Assembly (NCBI GenBank): GCA_013397795.1
Contig: VZTJ01000078.1
Coordinates: 186,428-250,427, forward strand
Length of the DNA stretch: 64,000 nt
Origin: Orthonyx spaldingii
Lineage: Eukaryota > Chordata > Aves > Passeriformes > Orthonychidae
Direction of reading: 5' to 3'
Positions 1 through 13,140 of this stretch are shown here, one piece after another. The position numbers and the translations under genes are program-made. Position 1 is the first letter of the stretch; each line of letters begins with the position of its first letter. The notes beneath the pieces are model-generated. The model did no database searches. It had not been told where the DNA came from and worked only from the letters and a program-made list of their open reading frames with translations.

Positions 1-1712
1 TTGACTGAACTAGATGTAAATTCTGGTTAAGTAGAGAATAGTTCAGGAGACTTGACAGGTGCTGATTTGCTTAACTGCTGTGTTCTGACTGATGGCATGC
101 TTCAAAACAAAATAAATATCTGTATTCTAGCCCTTGAATTTTGCGGAGGCTTAAAATGTTCAAGTTTTACTCCTAAAACAGAAGAACTGTAGTTTTCAGA
201 ATATCTTCTGCCTTTCTACCCTGTCTTGTGAAGCTTTAGGCGAGGACAGATAGTTCCCTACAGTTTTCGTACTGCACTAAAATCTCTCTGTAGCCATGTC
301 TCGTATTTGCATGGCACGGAGTAGTGTGGCCTGTTTGTCTCCTGACATTATTACGGTAGTAAATACTGGAAAACAAAGAGCAACAACAAGCAGTGTGATA
401 GGTGTAGGACAGATGTGGAGTTCCAGTTAGAGGGTACTCTGCTTTGGGTAGGACCTTCTGGGCAGATGATTTCTCCCTACCTCACTCTACATGTTTGCAA
501 AATGGACACTGTAGTATACACTTGGCTTTAGAGGCCCTTTAGTGCCTTGTAGTTGTGAAGATATGTAAAGACATTTCAAATAGGTTTTATATGTCCAAGC
601 AAAACTGTATCAGTCTTGAAGCCTTCTTTTTTTACCTGGGAGGAGGGAATTTCCTGTTTAAGTGCTCAATAAGTGGAGACATGGAAACAGACATGGAAGA
701 AGTGAACATGATACCTCTTAGCGACAAATGTCACAGACGTTCTTGGGAATGCTGGAATATTTATAGTATTTTTATGTATACTGTAATTAGACATTGCCAA
801 CTGTGCACACGACCTCTTCATTTTAATTGTCAGGAGAGCTGTCACACAGTTACACGCTGCAAGAACAATCAGCTTTTATCATTTCACAGCCTTTCACATT
901 TCACATTTTATTACTTTGTAGGATGTTTTAATTCTTGTTCCCCTTCACCCTACACATGTTCATGTGTAAGACAAACAGCTCTGGAAACTGGTGTCCTCTG
1001 CCTATCAAGTGGTCCTGGCAGAACAAGGTTCTTCCTCTGTTCTCAGGTCCGGCCACTTCCAGAAGGAAGTCGGAGAATCCCTTATTTCTGTACTTGATGC
1101 CCACTGTCATCTCAATCATGCTTCCAGGGACTGACTTCTATATTCGTTCTTACTAGGTTTTATTCTCCTAACACTCCCAAAGCAATCTCCCACCAACCCA
1201 GCAAAAGACAAACGTATCATGAGACTTGTGCAGTGTCTTAGGACTCTGTAATCTCACTGAGAATGGGGCTGGAGTGGTACCTCAGAGTTGGTTTTGATGC
1301 ACGTGGGATAAAAATAGCTGAGTGGTTTTCTGCCCTGTGCACGCCACCTGTTCCAGTGAAAAGAGGAAGCCTTAACTGCTTGTAATGGTTATGAAGCTAG
1401 CAGCACTTTACTGAGACATACTGGTGCAAATAACCTCCTATTTGAAAGTACATAAGGTACTAAGTTGACTGTTGATAAATTAGAATGCAGGTGCACTTCT
1501 TTGCGGGTTGAGGGTCGTTTATTTCTCTGTGTGTCCCCTTCTCTATTAATGCAGGGTAATTATCACACTTTAGTTTGGATTGCAAGATCATCACATGCTT
1601 TTACTGCAGGCAATGCTTTATTGAAACTATCCTGCATTATGTCTACAATAGTTGAAAAAAAGAGGAGGGGGGAAATAGAATTACTTCCTGCCTGAGGAAC
1701 ATTCTGCAGGGC

Positions 1713-1728
1713 TTTTTTTTTTTTTTTT
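1713..1728. repeat. T16 homopolymer
   Basis: Sixteen consecutive T. No decayed SINE or LINE body, and no flanking duplication, is visible beside it, so I treat it as simple sequence and not as the tail of a retrocopy. Confidence 0.9.
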
Positions 1729-3637
1729 AAAGTTTTTAGTTTTCTATTCACTAATTTGCTGTTTGTTCTAGAGCAGCAGTGAGTGGGAGTTAAACTTTAA
1801 GTGCACATTTGGCTCTTTAAAAAGACATTTAGTGTACAATTACTGCTGTTTACCATCTTATAATTGTTGTGTGTTTAGGCTTAGTCAGGCTTAGGAAGAT
1901 GGGTATCTGTAATCTTTGAGGACTACAACTCCCTGTCCTAGTTTTTACAAAAGAGAAAGTAATTATAGATATTGAGATAGATACAGGGATAACATAACAC
2001 TTTGTGCTGTGATGTTTTCGTAATTGGTGTAAAATAAACACAGACAAAGAGAGAGGTTGTGGTGAAAAATGCTGTATGTGGCTGCAGTTTCAGTCAGTGA
2101 TATTTGAGTGTGATACTCAAATTGAGTCTGGGAGTCAGGACTGCTTGTCATGGAGTCCCCAGATTTGCTCTTCTGTACTTACACAGGTGCACAGTTCGCA
2201 AAAAACTGGGTTTAAGAAAAGGGCTGTATTTGTAGTAGCAGCTGTACGTTACACCACATCAGAGAAAAACTAACTGTAGTCATGCCTTGATTGGCAGCCT
2301 GATGAACAGGGGTGTCAGCACGTCCAATGACAGAGGAAATATCTCCATCAGCCTTTTTTGGTTGACATCTTTGTTAGATAGGAAGTAGTAGAAACTGTAT
2401 CTGGGAATACCCAGATGTGCAACAGGATCTCAGCAAGCCTTAACATGTAATTTATGGGAGCAGCCAAGAGTTGGAAGGTGCAGGTCTCCCAGTTTGAAGT
2501 CCATCACAGGAAGAACAACTGAATGTTTCAACCTGCGATGTAGCTTGTTGCTCAGTAAAACTGTTTGTCTTTTCAATAATGCATGAGCAAAACACTGGAG
2601 AAATATGGATGAATCCAGGTGTCAAATATGTAGACAGTAGTATTTCCATTTTAGAGTTACTGAGATGTGGTCTTTGTGGCTTGGCAAAGGATACTCTGCT
2701 GACATATATTGTCTGGATTTTCTTCAGAAGGAAATGCATCTGTGAGGAATAGGCTGAGATGGGTATTTGATGCCTACAGTGAAAGTATAAATTAAGTTAC
2801 ATGGGTTGATCTTCCTTTGAACTTGAGTGGAAAAAGCAGTTATGTGAAAACAAAATGTGGCAAATATGTAACTGAAAATGCCATAGTAGTTGAAAGGCAT
2901 GAGAGTGAGGTAGTTAAAAAGTATCATTAGCTAACACGGAATCTTCTTCCATTAATTCAGTTTTATGACGTTCTGTAATTAGAGAACATAGCTCCACTGC
3001 CTTTCGTGAAACAGGAGAATATTATTGGATGCAGGATAGTAATCTGAAATTTTTCACTTACAAATAAAATCAATGCTTTCAACTTTATTTGTCAGAAATG
3101 TTTTGAATTACAGGTGCTTTGGAGAAACAAATCTGTTTGCGGGCTATGTTGTAGCTGAAAACCTTTGAGAAAATGTTCCCATGATTCAAAAAAGATCTGA
3201 AGCTCTGAGTAGGTATTGTGACTGTCATATTAACTTTCAAACTTAGAATGCAAAGGACAACTAATCCTTCCCTCCTTGGTAGAAGTCATATGCTGCTTTT
3301 TAACTTTCTTCACCATGTTTTATTTTTAATGTAATTTAAATGAAAAGGTGGATCTGGCATTATAAACTGGTTGTTTGTTGCTTCTCTTCTGAGGTCAGAG
3401 TGATAAGAGTTCCAGCAGTGTTACTTTTTTTTAAAATAATATTATATACATTCTGCGCTTAAACTTTGATCTTGTGTTTAGTCCTGCAAGCTGAAATCCA
3501 TTACACTTTCTTTGGGCTTTATCTGTAGCCTTTTAAAATCAACTGATACTTTTTTAGCAGGATGTAATAGTCTCTGGATTGAGACCACAACACTTGAGTA
3601 CTTGGGTGTTACAAAGGTGCAATATGGGGAGGGAGGT

Positions 3638-3675
3638 GGTGGAGATCAAATCCACCCTCCCATTTAAAGGGTGGA
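3638..3675. repeat. Three-part alternating hairpin
   Basis: A GGTGGA segment (3638-3643) pairs with TCCACC (3651-3656). The same arm, read as TCCACCCT (3651-3658), also pairs perfectly over eight bases with AGGGTGGA (3668-3675) across a nine-base loop. The two hairpins are mutually exclusive. A direct repeat GGTGGAGAT flanks the inverted copy (3638-3646 and 3670-3678). The structure is seen directly; any function is unknown. Confidence 0.7.
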
Positions 3676-4350
3676 GATAAAGCCTGATACAGTACCCCAC
3701 CTCTCCTTGATAAGGCTGCTCTGGCTGTGTTAATGCTTCTCCTTCTCACCGTGTTGAACTTCACCCACTGACATTAAATCCTCTCTCATAAGTGGTTTGT
3801 GTACAAGCCTACTCTGTGATTTCCAGGCATGTCAAGGGATTTAGCTGTACAAGCTTTTTCTTGTATTTGAAATGCAACTTTCTGATAGTAATAGGAAGCA
3901 TGGATCAAAATGTATGATTCATCCTTCTTTGTACCCATAAAATCCTGTAACAGTAGCCAAGCTAATTAATATAGTTAATTAATTTGTTCATAATAACTAG
4001 TAGAAAAAAACTGACCACCCACAAACCAGAAATCCTGCTTTTTTTTTAAAAAAGTGCCTTTTTTATGTGAATCCAGTTGGTTTTTTTAAGACTGAACGTT
4101 TATATGGGAAAATACATTTTTCCATAAAGGATTAAGTTTCAACAATTTTAGGTCAGTACTGGTGGAAAATTTTTTAATTTAGAAAAGGATCATTTTTGCC
4201 AATGGAGGAGGAAAATTGTTTTGCTTTAAGAAATAAATCTGAGCATCTCTTAATAAACAGTAGCTTTACTGTGGTTTTTATCTGTATGTGCTTTCATAAA
4301 AGGTTCTTTTTAGTGCAATGCACATTTGGTTAAATCCTGCAGTACCTTAA

Positions 4351-4395
4351 TGCCTTTCATGCTAGTGCATCCCAAGGCACTTTACAATCTGTAAA
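4351..4395. repeat. Possible ancient SINE-like remnant
   Basis: The segment reads like the amniote repeat motif 'CCTTTCATC...GATCTCAAAGCACTTTACAAA', with the CTTTCAT start and the GGCACTTTACAA end conserved and a few substitutions between. That motif is a common part of old core-SINE-like repeats in turtles, crocodilians and birds. The match is short and from memory, so family and strand are left open. Confidence 0.4.
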
Positions 4396-4860
4396 GTTAA
4401 CATTACAAATGCAGCGCGTAAAATTCCCTAAGACAATCCTTTTTAAAATGCTGAATAAAACATCTTAACTGTTAAGTTTGGATTAAATGGCCCAGCAGTT
4501 GGTGCATTTTTTCTTTCTGTGGAAAATATGTTTGAAACAAATGACTGAAATGAATAAAGGCTCTGTAAATAATATGACTTCAAATGATATTCATGAAGGC
4601 CAAAATCTGCCATTCTGCAGGAGGAAGTCTAGACATGTACAAAGTTCAGCTCTGTTAATTAAGAGGGAGCAATATGCTGCAGTGAGTCAGAGCAATTTTA
4701 TAATCCAAATGCTGCTAAAAGGGACTCTTGTCAACCTCAAAATCTTATTTGTTTTGTAATCACCGGGTAGGGAGACTTGCTGGCTGAGGAGATACATGTC
4801 TCTCTTAGGCTTGAATGCAGTCCAGCCTGGTAGTGACCAGAAGCTGTTGCCATCTGATAA

Positions 4861-6240
4861 GTGTTTGTTAGGCTATGCAAAATAATTGTAGTCTCCAAAC
4901 AGTTCCCAATGTCAGCATCAAGAAAAACCCACCCCCGTGCTTGGCACTAATGATTGCCCACACTGGCAGCCCCGGCGAGTAGGCCAGGGCTTGACTGTTG
5001 TTTCCCCTTTCGGTGCTTGCAGTGGTCGTGCTGAGAGTGTGTGTTTCTGGTTTGTGGTTAAACGGCGTTCGCTCTGTTTTCTGCAGGGCTGCCAGCCCGG
5101 TATCTTTCATAAGTACTGATTTTTATCATTATGAAAACAAGATCCTTCATCATCTTCTCACACCACCTTTAGGTATGCTGCAACCTGATTTCTTATATTG
5201 ATGCATTTTTCAAAAAAAAACCCAAGAAACCCAACAAACCAGCAGAACAAAACAAAAGCTGTGGCAGGTATGAATTTATTGGGCAGGATAAGATGAGGCC
5301 AGAAAGAATCAGTGCTTTTAAAATAGTATTTTTTTCCATACTAAAAGAAATAAAATGTACACTGAAAAATAAAAAAACAAGAATAGCAGCCAGCTGATAG
5401 CAGTGGAATACATAAGAGAAGGGAAAAAAACCCAGAATTATACAGCCTCAGAAAGAGCCAACAGATGTTCAGGGCGGGTTAGAAAAACAACGTGATCAAC
5501 GGTACGAAAGCTGTGACAGATCTAAACAAAACCCCAAAATAGATGCAATTCTAGAATAAGCCTGAAAAAGAGAAATCATTATAGGCTTTCCTCAGCACAG
5601 GCACTGGTGTCTCTGATAAAACAAGATTGAAACTTCTCAAAAAGGAAATTTATACTGACGTGGGTTTGCAACTTCATTGCTAGAGAGTTCTTGTGCACCT
5701 CTGCCAGCGCGTAAATTGGAAACAGGCTAAAAATGAGCAGTCTGTTCCTGAGGCAGCAGAGGTGCCTGAAGTAAGAGCTAATTGCTGGGCCTGTAACAGA
5801 ACGGTGTGTTTTTTAGGAATGGGGAACATAATTGCTGTATCACTTAAAATAACTTTTTTTTCATTCTCCTGGACAACTTGCGGTGGAAGCAAGTCCACAC
5901 AGACCACGTAGTCGTATAGAGTGGCCTCTTGCCCTCGGTGCAGAAAGGTGTGTTCCTGAAGTGAAGGAAATGTGAAATGCGGGTGCAGCCAGGTTCGTGC
6001 GATGAAGAATGATGATGAGGATGCCTGGCTGGGGCCGGAGTCCACTGGGGAGCCAAATGTGGGTGGAGATTGAGCGACTCTTCTTCAGGAAACCTACTTT
6101 TATGGGGGCTTGTCTGCTGCCTACCCCTAAGTGAGCCCACAGTTGCTGGAGCCAGCCCAGGCTTCCTGCCTGTGACTGTGAAGTGCTATTTTGAAAAGGC
6201 AAGTGTGTATGGATTCGGTTAAGTTCTCAAAATTTTAGTA
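4861..6240. other. GC-richer island without a recognised gene
   Basis: G+C is visibly higher here, especially 5690-6200, where three overlapping minus-strand frames (98 to 121 codons) are open together. Openness in several frames at once is expected from low stop-codon density and argues against a single coding frame. No protein family is recognised. An A-rich simple tract (about 5212-5255) interrupts the block. A lineage-specific noncoding transcript is possible but nothing here shows it. Confidence 0.5.
5212..5255. repeat. A-rich low-complexity tract
   Basis: Runs of A broken by single or paired C and G, giving CAAAAA/CCCAA-type simple sequence. No SINE or LINE body can be seen next to it. 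Confidence 0.7.
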
Positions 6241-9200
6241 AGATAGAATACTGCTCTATCGATATCATAAAATTGGAGAAGCACCAGAACAAAGTATTTT
6301 GACCGCATGTTGCAGGAAGGACGTGGTTTGAATGCCTGTGTGTGAACAGACCCTGTGGCACGGGCACTGTATCAGGTGAGGCTGCCCAGGCTCACACCAG
6401 CCTTCCCTGGGCACCAGGAAACCCTCTTGAAATGCTAATTGATGAATCTACATTAATTTGTGTAAATTATGCAGATTAGCAGTTGCACACTGCTGTGGTT
6501 TCGGTGGTTCTCAGGCTGTACTTACAACTTCATGTTGGGCTGACACAGGTTCTATTCAGTACAATAAATGGTTTTGGTGTAGAGTGTTTGGAAAGCAGCT
6601 GGTTTTGGTAGTTGGTGTAGCCCCTGGCTGCTCTCCTTGTCTGCTGTCTGGTGATGTCCAGCCTCCTCCTGCCGTGGCACAAAGACAGGAGCTGAACTTG
6701 GGGCATATGTTTCCAGAAGGAATGCAGCTCTAGCTTTTCAGATGAAAAGGTTAAAGACTTTGACACAAGATAATTATAAAAGGAAAATGAATCTTTTCTC
6801 GGATCAAAAATTATTGTGTAAAATAGTGTGTAAATTATGGCGTGCAAGTTAAGTAATGGCTTTTATACTGAAATCTGGAATTACTGTGATGAAGGAGATG
6901 GTGTCAAACTGTGGTAATTTATTTCATTTTGGTTTCTCAGATCTGCAATGAATTTAGGAAATTCAAATTTATAGCAAGTGGGTCTTTGTAAGAATTTCTC
7001 TGCAAGAATGAGGATACTTTATGGTACTTCCATAGAGGTCATATTCATACCATTATTCTAGCTAGTACTTCCAGTTAGAGAGTTCCCATGTATGATTTGT
7101 TCCACCGGCTTCTGGAAGTGGTTTTTTCAAACTTACCTCATTTAACTTATATCACTGCTCTTCACTGTTTGAACAGGGATATGGTGATGAGCATAATGCA
7201 GTATTTTGCTAATGAACCATAAAACCTTCCAAGCACTGTTTACTTTTTGTTTTTTGTGGAAGGTTTGGGATTTGGTAAATTTCTTTCCAAGCCATGCATA
7301 ACTGTAGTTTTTGTTACTGCACTAGAGTGCTAAGAGCTCAGTTTGAAGTTTTTCTGGACAAAAATTAAAGTTCTCAAAGATGTATTTTTGGGATATTAAC
7401 TTAGATTAAATACAAAGGCTCAATTTTATTCGTATTGGAGGATGCTTATCAAGTGGTCATAAGGATAATTCCCCTGCAAGTCACAACAGCTCATACAGAA
7501 AAGGACTGTTGATGCTGCAGAGCACATAGTCTGCCTTGTGCTAAATCAAAACCTGGGGTGCAGAGTCTTTCTCTGTTTAAAGAAAGAAATGAGCAGGCTA
7601 TATATCTGCTGTATCTAAACCGTGCTCTTTTGTAAACAGAGTGGCTATTTTTGAACCCTGAGCAGGATGTTTCTGGTGAAGGGATAATGCAGATGGATCC
7701 TTGCGTGCACAGGCGCACTCTGTGTTTATCACTCAGGGATGGGGCTGTGCTATCATTCATTTAACTGGCAATTCTTCCATGGTGTCAGTATCATTTCCTA
7801 GCAAAATTGGCTAAAGGAATTGTTTCAAACACAATAGATGTTTTGAACTGGCCTAATTACTTACTCAACAGCCAATAACTTTGGGAATTGTTTTCTGTGT
7901 GAATTCTAGATACAAATTGGGATATCTTTCCATTTGTTTAAAAAAGATTAAGCCAATAGGAGAAAAAAGGATCTTTACCCATTTTCACTGAGCAGTGAAG
8001 TTTGAATATACAGCTTGCAATTGAAACTATTTTTTTCCAAAGCCTTTGAGGGCTGTTTCTCAGTCTAGTGTAAACAATTTATTGTTAAAGTCCTAGAATA
8101 TTTGCATTTTAATTAAAGACAATTTTAATTAAATACAAAACTTTAATCAGAAAAGCAGAGTTTAGGCAGATAGTGTACTTGCATGCTAAGCAAGCTTACT
8201 CTGAGGGGACCTCTACTCTGTGTAAAACTGGTTTCTGCGGTAGTTTAAGTGGGAAAGTTGTAAATGCATCTTCCTTGCCTAACTTACCTACAAATTGTAA
8301 TCTCCCTCCTGCATCTTTTAACTGCAGTAAATATTCTTCCTACAGGCAATTAAATGAAAGAGAGGGTGATGCAGAAATCTTAAAGGGGCAGTGAGCAGGA
8401 AAAAGTTCACTTAGAACTCCTAAGGATGCCGATAAATGTTAAAATTACTGTAGCATATTTTGAATGTTCTGTATCAATTACATGTTCAATTTTTATTTTT
8501 TTTTAAGCACAGGCAATTCTGTGTCCATTTAATATTAGATAATAAGTGTGGTATCTGGATTGCCTGGGCCTGGTAATGCCATAATGCTGATGCTAGAACA
8601 GCATCTGGAATTAATACCCATTGGTTTTGCCCTGTTCTCTATGCCCAGTCATAGAACTAATTAGGGCCCTAACATGTATTAGAGAAAGTTGAAGCCTGCC
8701 ATGATGTAGTGAAGTAAATTCTGAGGTCTAACAGGCAAATGTATTTTTTGAGTATTCCTCCTTTACTCTGATGGGAATTTGCTTAGGCCAAGGTGGCACA
8801 CCTGGACAGTGGGAGTAAATCCTTCCTCAGTGAGCTATGAACTAATCTTCTGAGAAGAACAGTGGTAGCTGACTCTGAGGGATTTTGGGTTGTGGTTGTT
8901 TTATGAGTTGGTTTTTATATGTAAGGTTTTAGTATCCTAGGGTAGACAAGAAGTAGGTGATCTTCTGTATCCCTTCTATCTATCTGTAGGAATTCAATTA
9001 ATTCTTTGTAAAAGAACAACTAAGAACTGAAATGATAAATAGAGGATATTTCATGTTTACCCATAGCTACATATTTTGAAAGCAGTACTTCTCATTAAAG
9101 TCTCATTAATGACAAACTGCTCATAAAAAAAAATTAGAATGCAGGTGTCACTCAACATCTGTTTAGGACTGAGACTTCTGCTGTGATTTTGTATAATATT

Positions 9201-12200
9201 GGCATCGTGTTTTAATTTGAAATGGATATATAGCGTGCATACAGAAATATTTTCTCTTAGGCCTATAGTTACTTGTGGTAATGGCAAAGCAGTTAATATA
9301 TTACCTTTGCTAACAGGAAAAGTGGTGCATGTAAATATTTTTACTCAATAATGTATTTTTAAAAAGGTTTCTCAGTGGGATCAGATTTATGTTGTCAGAA
9401 AAATTTATTCCGCTGACAAGTGCAGGTGCCCGACAAGTCGTGTGTGCTGAGATTTACAAAGCAGTTTCTTCCTGGACGTCAGTTGGATGTGGTTATGGCA
9501 GGGTTATGTAGAGAATTGGGGAATCAGCCCAGGAATCCTTTTGTGCAAAATCCTGCCTTAGATTGGTATGATCCAATAAAGCTCTGCCTCTACATGTCCA
9601 TAGCAGTTTCTGGTAGCGTTAGATACTCGGGTCAAGAAGGGGCAGAGCGCTGGAGTCAGGATCTGTGGTATGGATCTGAGAACAGAATCTTGCCTGAAGC
9701 ATTTGAGATTTTCCTTATATATTAAATGGGCCGTTTTCCTCCCCCTGTTACTTGTGTGTTGCTGCCAGCTGCAGTTCAGGTAAAAGTTAGAGCTTGCTCC
9801 TTTGGGTGCCACAGATAAAAAGTAGAGAATAATAGTACTTGTGCATTAGATTTTGCCAAGTGTGCATGTTTCAACCGCTGTTGTTAAAGAGCCTGCATAT
9901 TATTTGTTGTACAAAATATGTATATAATGAGAAAAATATGCTTGAACAGAGATTTCATGTTGCACAGAGTAGCCAAACTGTATAATGAGTAAAAAAGCAC
10001 AGTGCTGCTTAAATCCAGTTTAAAACTAATGATCACAAAATAATTTAAATCCAACTACTTCGAAAATTAAAAGTCTTTAACATGTTTTTAAAAAATCTTA
10101 ATTCCTATTTGTTTTTGCAGTGCTAAGATCAGTTTGTGAACTTGTTGCATCGGGCTTGATATCTTTTGATGGAGCTATATTCAGTTACACTGAATTTTTT
10201 CCAAAAATTTTAATTGGTTCAATGGAATATCTTCTCCCAAGATAGAGGTAGCTAAAGCCAAGGAGGTTTTTAGCTGCTTAATTAGCCTGGTTTGTGAAAT
10301 GATTGGTAGAGGGGATGGCATGAAAAATTTGGTACATCTGTGGTGACTTTGAGATAGCACATCAGTTTCATCAAATAAAGAGCCAGAATTTTGGAGGGGG
10401 GTGGGGTTGATGTATAGGTGTAAAGAATTTTTCCCCCTTCATTTTATGTCCATTTTGAGTAATTCTAGTTATCTAATCAGCATAAAATCTGCACTGCAGT
10501 TAAATAGCACTGCATGATTATACCTGATTATACACTTCTTTTTTAAAGGAAAAAGAATCTAATAGCAGGATTCCGTATTGATTGTGCTGCTAATTCTGCC
10601 TCGTGGCGCAGACTGGCAGAAGGCAGGTAGCTGAATTGTATTTAACGGTTTTATTGTGATGTGACTAAGATGGATGTGACATAGTCCTCTGTTATTCATT
10701 TGAGAGTGTGGACACTAATGAAGCCATTAGCTGAGCTAAGGCAAGTGAAGAAAATAGGGAAATTACCATTATTCTGAAGCCATTAAGTTGTAATCTGCCA
10801 CTTTCTTTCCTTACTCAAAAAGGCATCTTCTTTTTAAGGCCTCCCTGACTCTCCTTTAAAGATTCATTAATTCATTAACTTTCCAAAGGAGATGGAGGAA
10901 ACACAATTGAAATTTTAATCAGCTCAGTGTGTCATATTATTAACATTTTGAGTGTATCTGTATTCACTGTTGCACCACATCAGGTTAAGGTTAAATAAAC
11001 TACATTACAGCAAATAATGTTCTGTTTCATACTGCAAAACATAAAATGTTGAAGGCAGAAATTGGTTTCATAGTTAAATTAAATTACAATACAGAGCTCA
11101 TATTATAGATATTGTCATTCAAATGTATGTTCTTTGGAGGAAATGCAATACTATCTCCATGTTATTAACATTGATATTCTCAAAATATCCACAACTGGTC
11201 TAGTCTGTGTGAAAGATTGTATAAAGCACTATATTTTATAAATGTCTGCTTTTACTATGTTCACACGTATGATCAATGCTTTTATTTTATCTGTTATAAA
11301 GTGAGTGACTTATTTTAACATCTCTCTCCAAATGGATCATTTAGACATTAAATACAATTACAACTGCAAATTTTTCTGTTCATTATTACTTTCATTTAGA
11401 TGCTGTGTAGTGCTATTTTTATCTATCCCTACTTTCATATTAAAAAAAATTCTGTTTTACCTCAGTGGTGCAGGAGTGTCCTGGAGCACAGTGAGCAGCT
11501 TCTGGCCTGTGCTGTTGGACCTGATTGAGAGACAGCTCAAAATCCATGAGTGCTCTTTCTTAAAAATTAAAATGCCCCAAATGTACAGAGGGAGTGAGTG
11601 CCAGTCTGACTATAGGACCACTCTATTTGATTCCAGATAACCAAAAGGAACTTTTCTTTTGGGGGGATGGGGGGGGAAGTCTGTTTCATTGTGGGCTTTC
11701 TACTAGTGGTTTTATTAATACCTCAATCTAAAGAAGCCTGAGGTACAGAGACTTTCTGGAAGGTGTGTGTTTTAAAGGCTTGCTTGAAACGCTTTGCAGG
11801 GCTAGGATTCAGATATGCACAAGGGTATGGTGGAAAAAAAAGTATGGGGGCAAAACACAGGGATGCCACAGCCTGCAGATTGGAGGTCAGATGAGGCAAG
11901 AAGACAAAGGGAGGGTACTTGAGGCCTGAATGTGCTGTTACTTCTGTGAACTTGAAAGTTCCTTTTCGGGTTCAGCAAATTTCTTCCTCTTCTTCCTCTA
12001 AGTTTATGTTTGGAAACACTTTCCTTTTGGTTTTGGACCGTTTTGCCCTTGTGCTGTATCACTCAACTTTTAAGCAGTGATATAACAAAGCCTGCAAGCT
12101 TGATGTTTGTATTTATGCTAGGCAGGCAAGCCTGGTATAAATCTGAGGTGTTTTTGTTTTGTTGTTTTGTTTTGTTTTTTTTTTCCTAGCTGTGATAGTG

Positions 12201-12530
12201 TCAGTTTGATATATCACCTTTCATGTTGTGTTTGTACTTGAGGTCAGGAAACTTCTGAGTTGTGGGTATCATCAGCATTGTAAATACAAAGTAGCCTTTG
12301 GCACCTTAGTGTGGTGCCTTGCAGTGGATTTGTCAAAACAAAACAAAATCCCCTCTTTTGTTTTCCCCTGGAGTCAATTACACTCAGGATGAAGCAGTTA
12401 GTGACACCAAGGATAGCAGCTGAAGCATTGCAGGCTAACCTGCTTATCAGAAGTGCTGGCATTGGTATTTTCTGCTATCACTGGGCAGCTTTACTGGTCC
12501 ATTGAGAACCTCTGCTTTCAGCAGGACTTG
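6241..12530. other. Gene-free AT-rich stretch
   Basis: I see no exon or RNA gene. The 101-codon plus-strand frame at 9420-9725 and other short frames match nothing I know. Content is simple sequence: a G-rich run near 10396-10409, G6 and G8 runs at 11661-11676, and a T/GTTTT low-complexity tract at 12151-12186. The stretch 10700-10940, with repeated ATTCATTAA-type homeodomain-like words, has the texture of conserved noncoding sequence, which cannot be proved from one genome. Confidence 0.6.
12151..12186. repeat. GTTTT/T low-complexity tract
   Basis: Alternating TTTTG and GTTTT units grade into a T run and end in CCTAG. The tract resembles a polypyrimidine tract with an acceptor AG, but no plausible exon follows. 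Confidence 0.75.
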
Positions 12531-12536
12531 CAAAAC

Positions 12537-13140
12537 TCACTGAAACTTCTTTGTAGATTTTTGAGCTTCCAAAATGTGCCCACCTAAACAAACTGATTCT
12601 GCTGTCAGTGCTGGCAGTCTCTGGGGGCCGGACCTCTCCCCTTCTGCCTGTGAAGAAACCCTTTGATCAGGAATGTGGAGCAGTGGTTGTGCCCTCCAGC
12701 CCTGTCCTGCTTGCCCTGCTGCGGGGACGTGGGGAGCCATGTGCCAGCCCCATGCCATTCCATGCCCCATAGCTCTGGGGACATGCTGCACTCTTATCTG
12801 GGATCCACTGGCCATAACCAGGTCCTGAGTGTGTGCTGGGGAGGGTTCTTGGGCTTTAGAGGTCTCGTGTATAGCGCTGTAAATGTGTGCACACACCTTT
12901 GTAGCTGCTGGTATTGTTTGTGTGCTGGATGATAATATCCATGTATGCATTATGTCTATATATACGCGGTGTAGGGCATGTACATTATCATACCATGTAT
13001 GTACAGTGTATCTGTATTCTTTTAAGATGCTTCTTTGCAGCATCACCCAGGATGATGGAGTCGCAGCTGGTTTCCCCACACAACTGGAAAAGGGACTGGT
13101 GATCTGGGGTTTTCCAAGCTTCAGTACAGCCATGACATAG
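12537..13140. other. GC-richer block with long unassigned open frame
   Basis: The minus strand is open for 198 codons (13133 down to 12537), the longest frame in the window, and the plus strand is also open in overlapping frames (12663-12932, 12883-13140). I see no signal peptide, transmembrane run, zinc-binding pattern or other motif in the minus-strand product, and recognise no family. Part of it (12940-13010) is TATG/TGTA-rich simple-like DNA, which is unlike conserved coding sequence. It could be a lineage-specific transcript or chance; I do not call it a gene. Confidence 0.35.

Larger units (their letters stand above)
1..4860. other. Gene-free AT-rich stretch
   Basis: No exon, RNA gene or recent transposon is recognisable here. 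Open frames up to 180 codons (555-1097, plus strand) have no domain, repeat pattern or splice context that I recognise and look like chance. The only structures I can point to are a T16 homopolymer (1713-1728), a three-part hairpin (3638-3675) and a possible ancient SINE remnant (4351-4395), each listed separately. The sequence fits intergenic or deep intronic DNA. Confidence 0.7.

Noticed and set aside
555..1097. 180-codon plus-strand open frame
   Set aside because: No start context, domain or splice logic; overlapping frames are also open; residue composition looks like translated noncoding DNA.
5680..6202. Three overlapping minus-strand open frames up to 121 codons
   Set aside because: All three frames are open over the same GC-richer DNA, as expected from low stop density; no family recognised.
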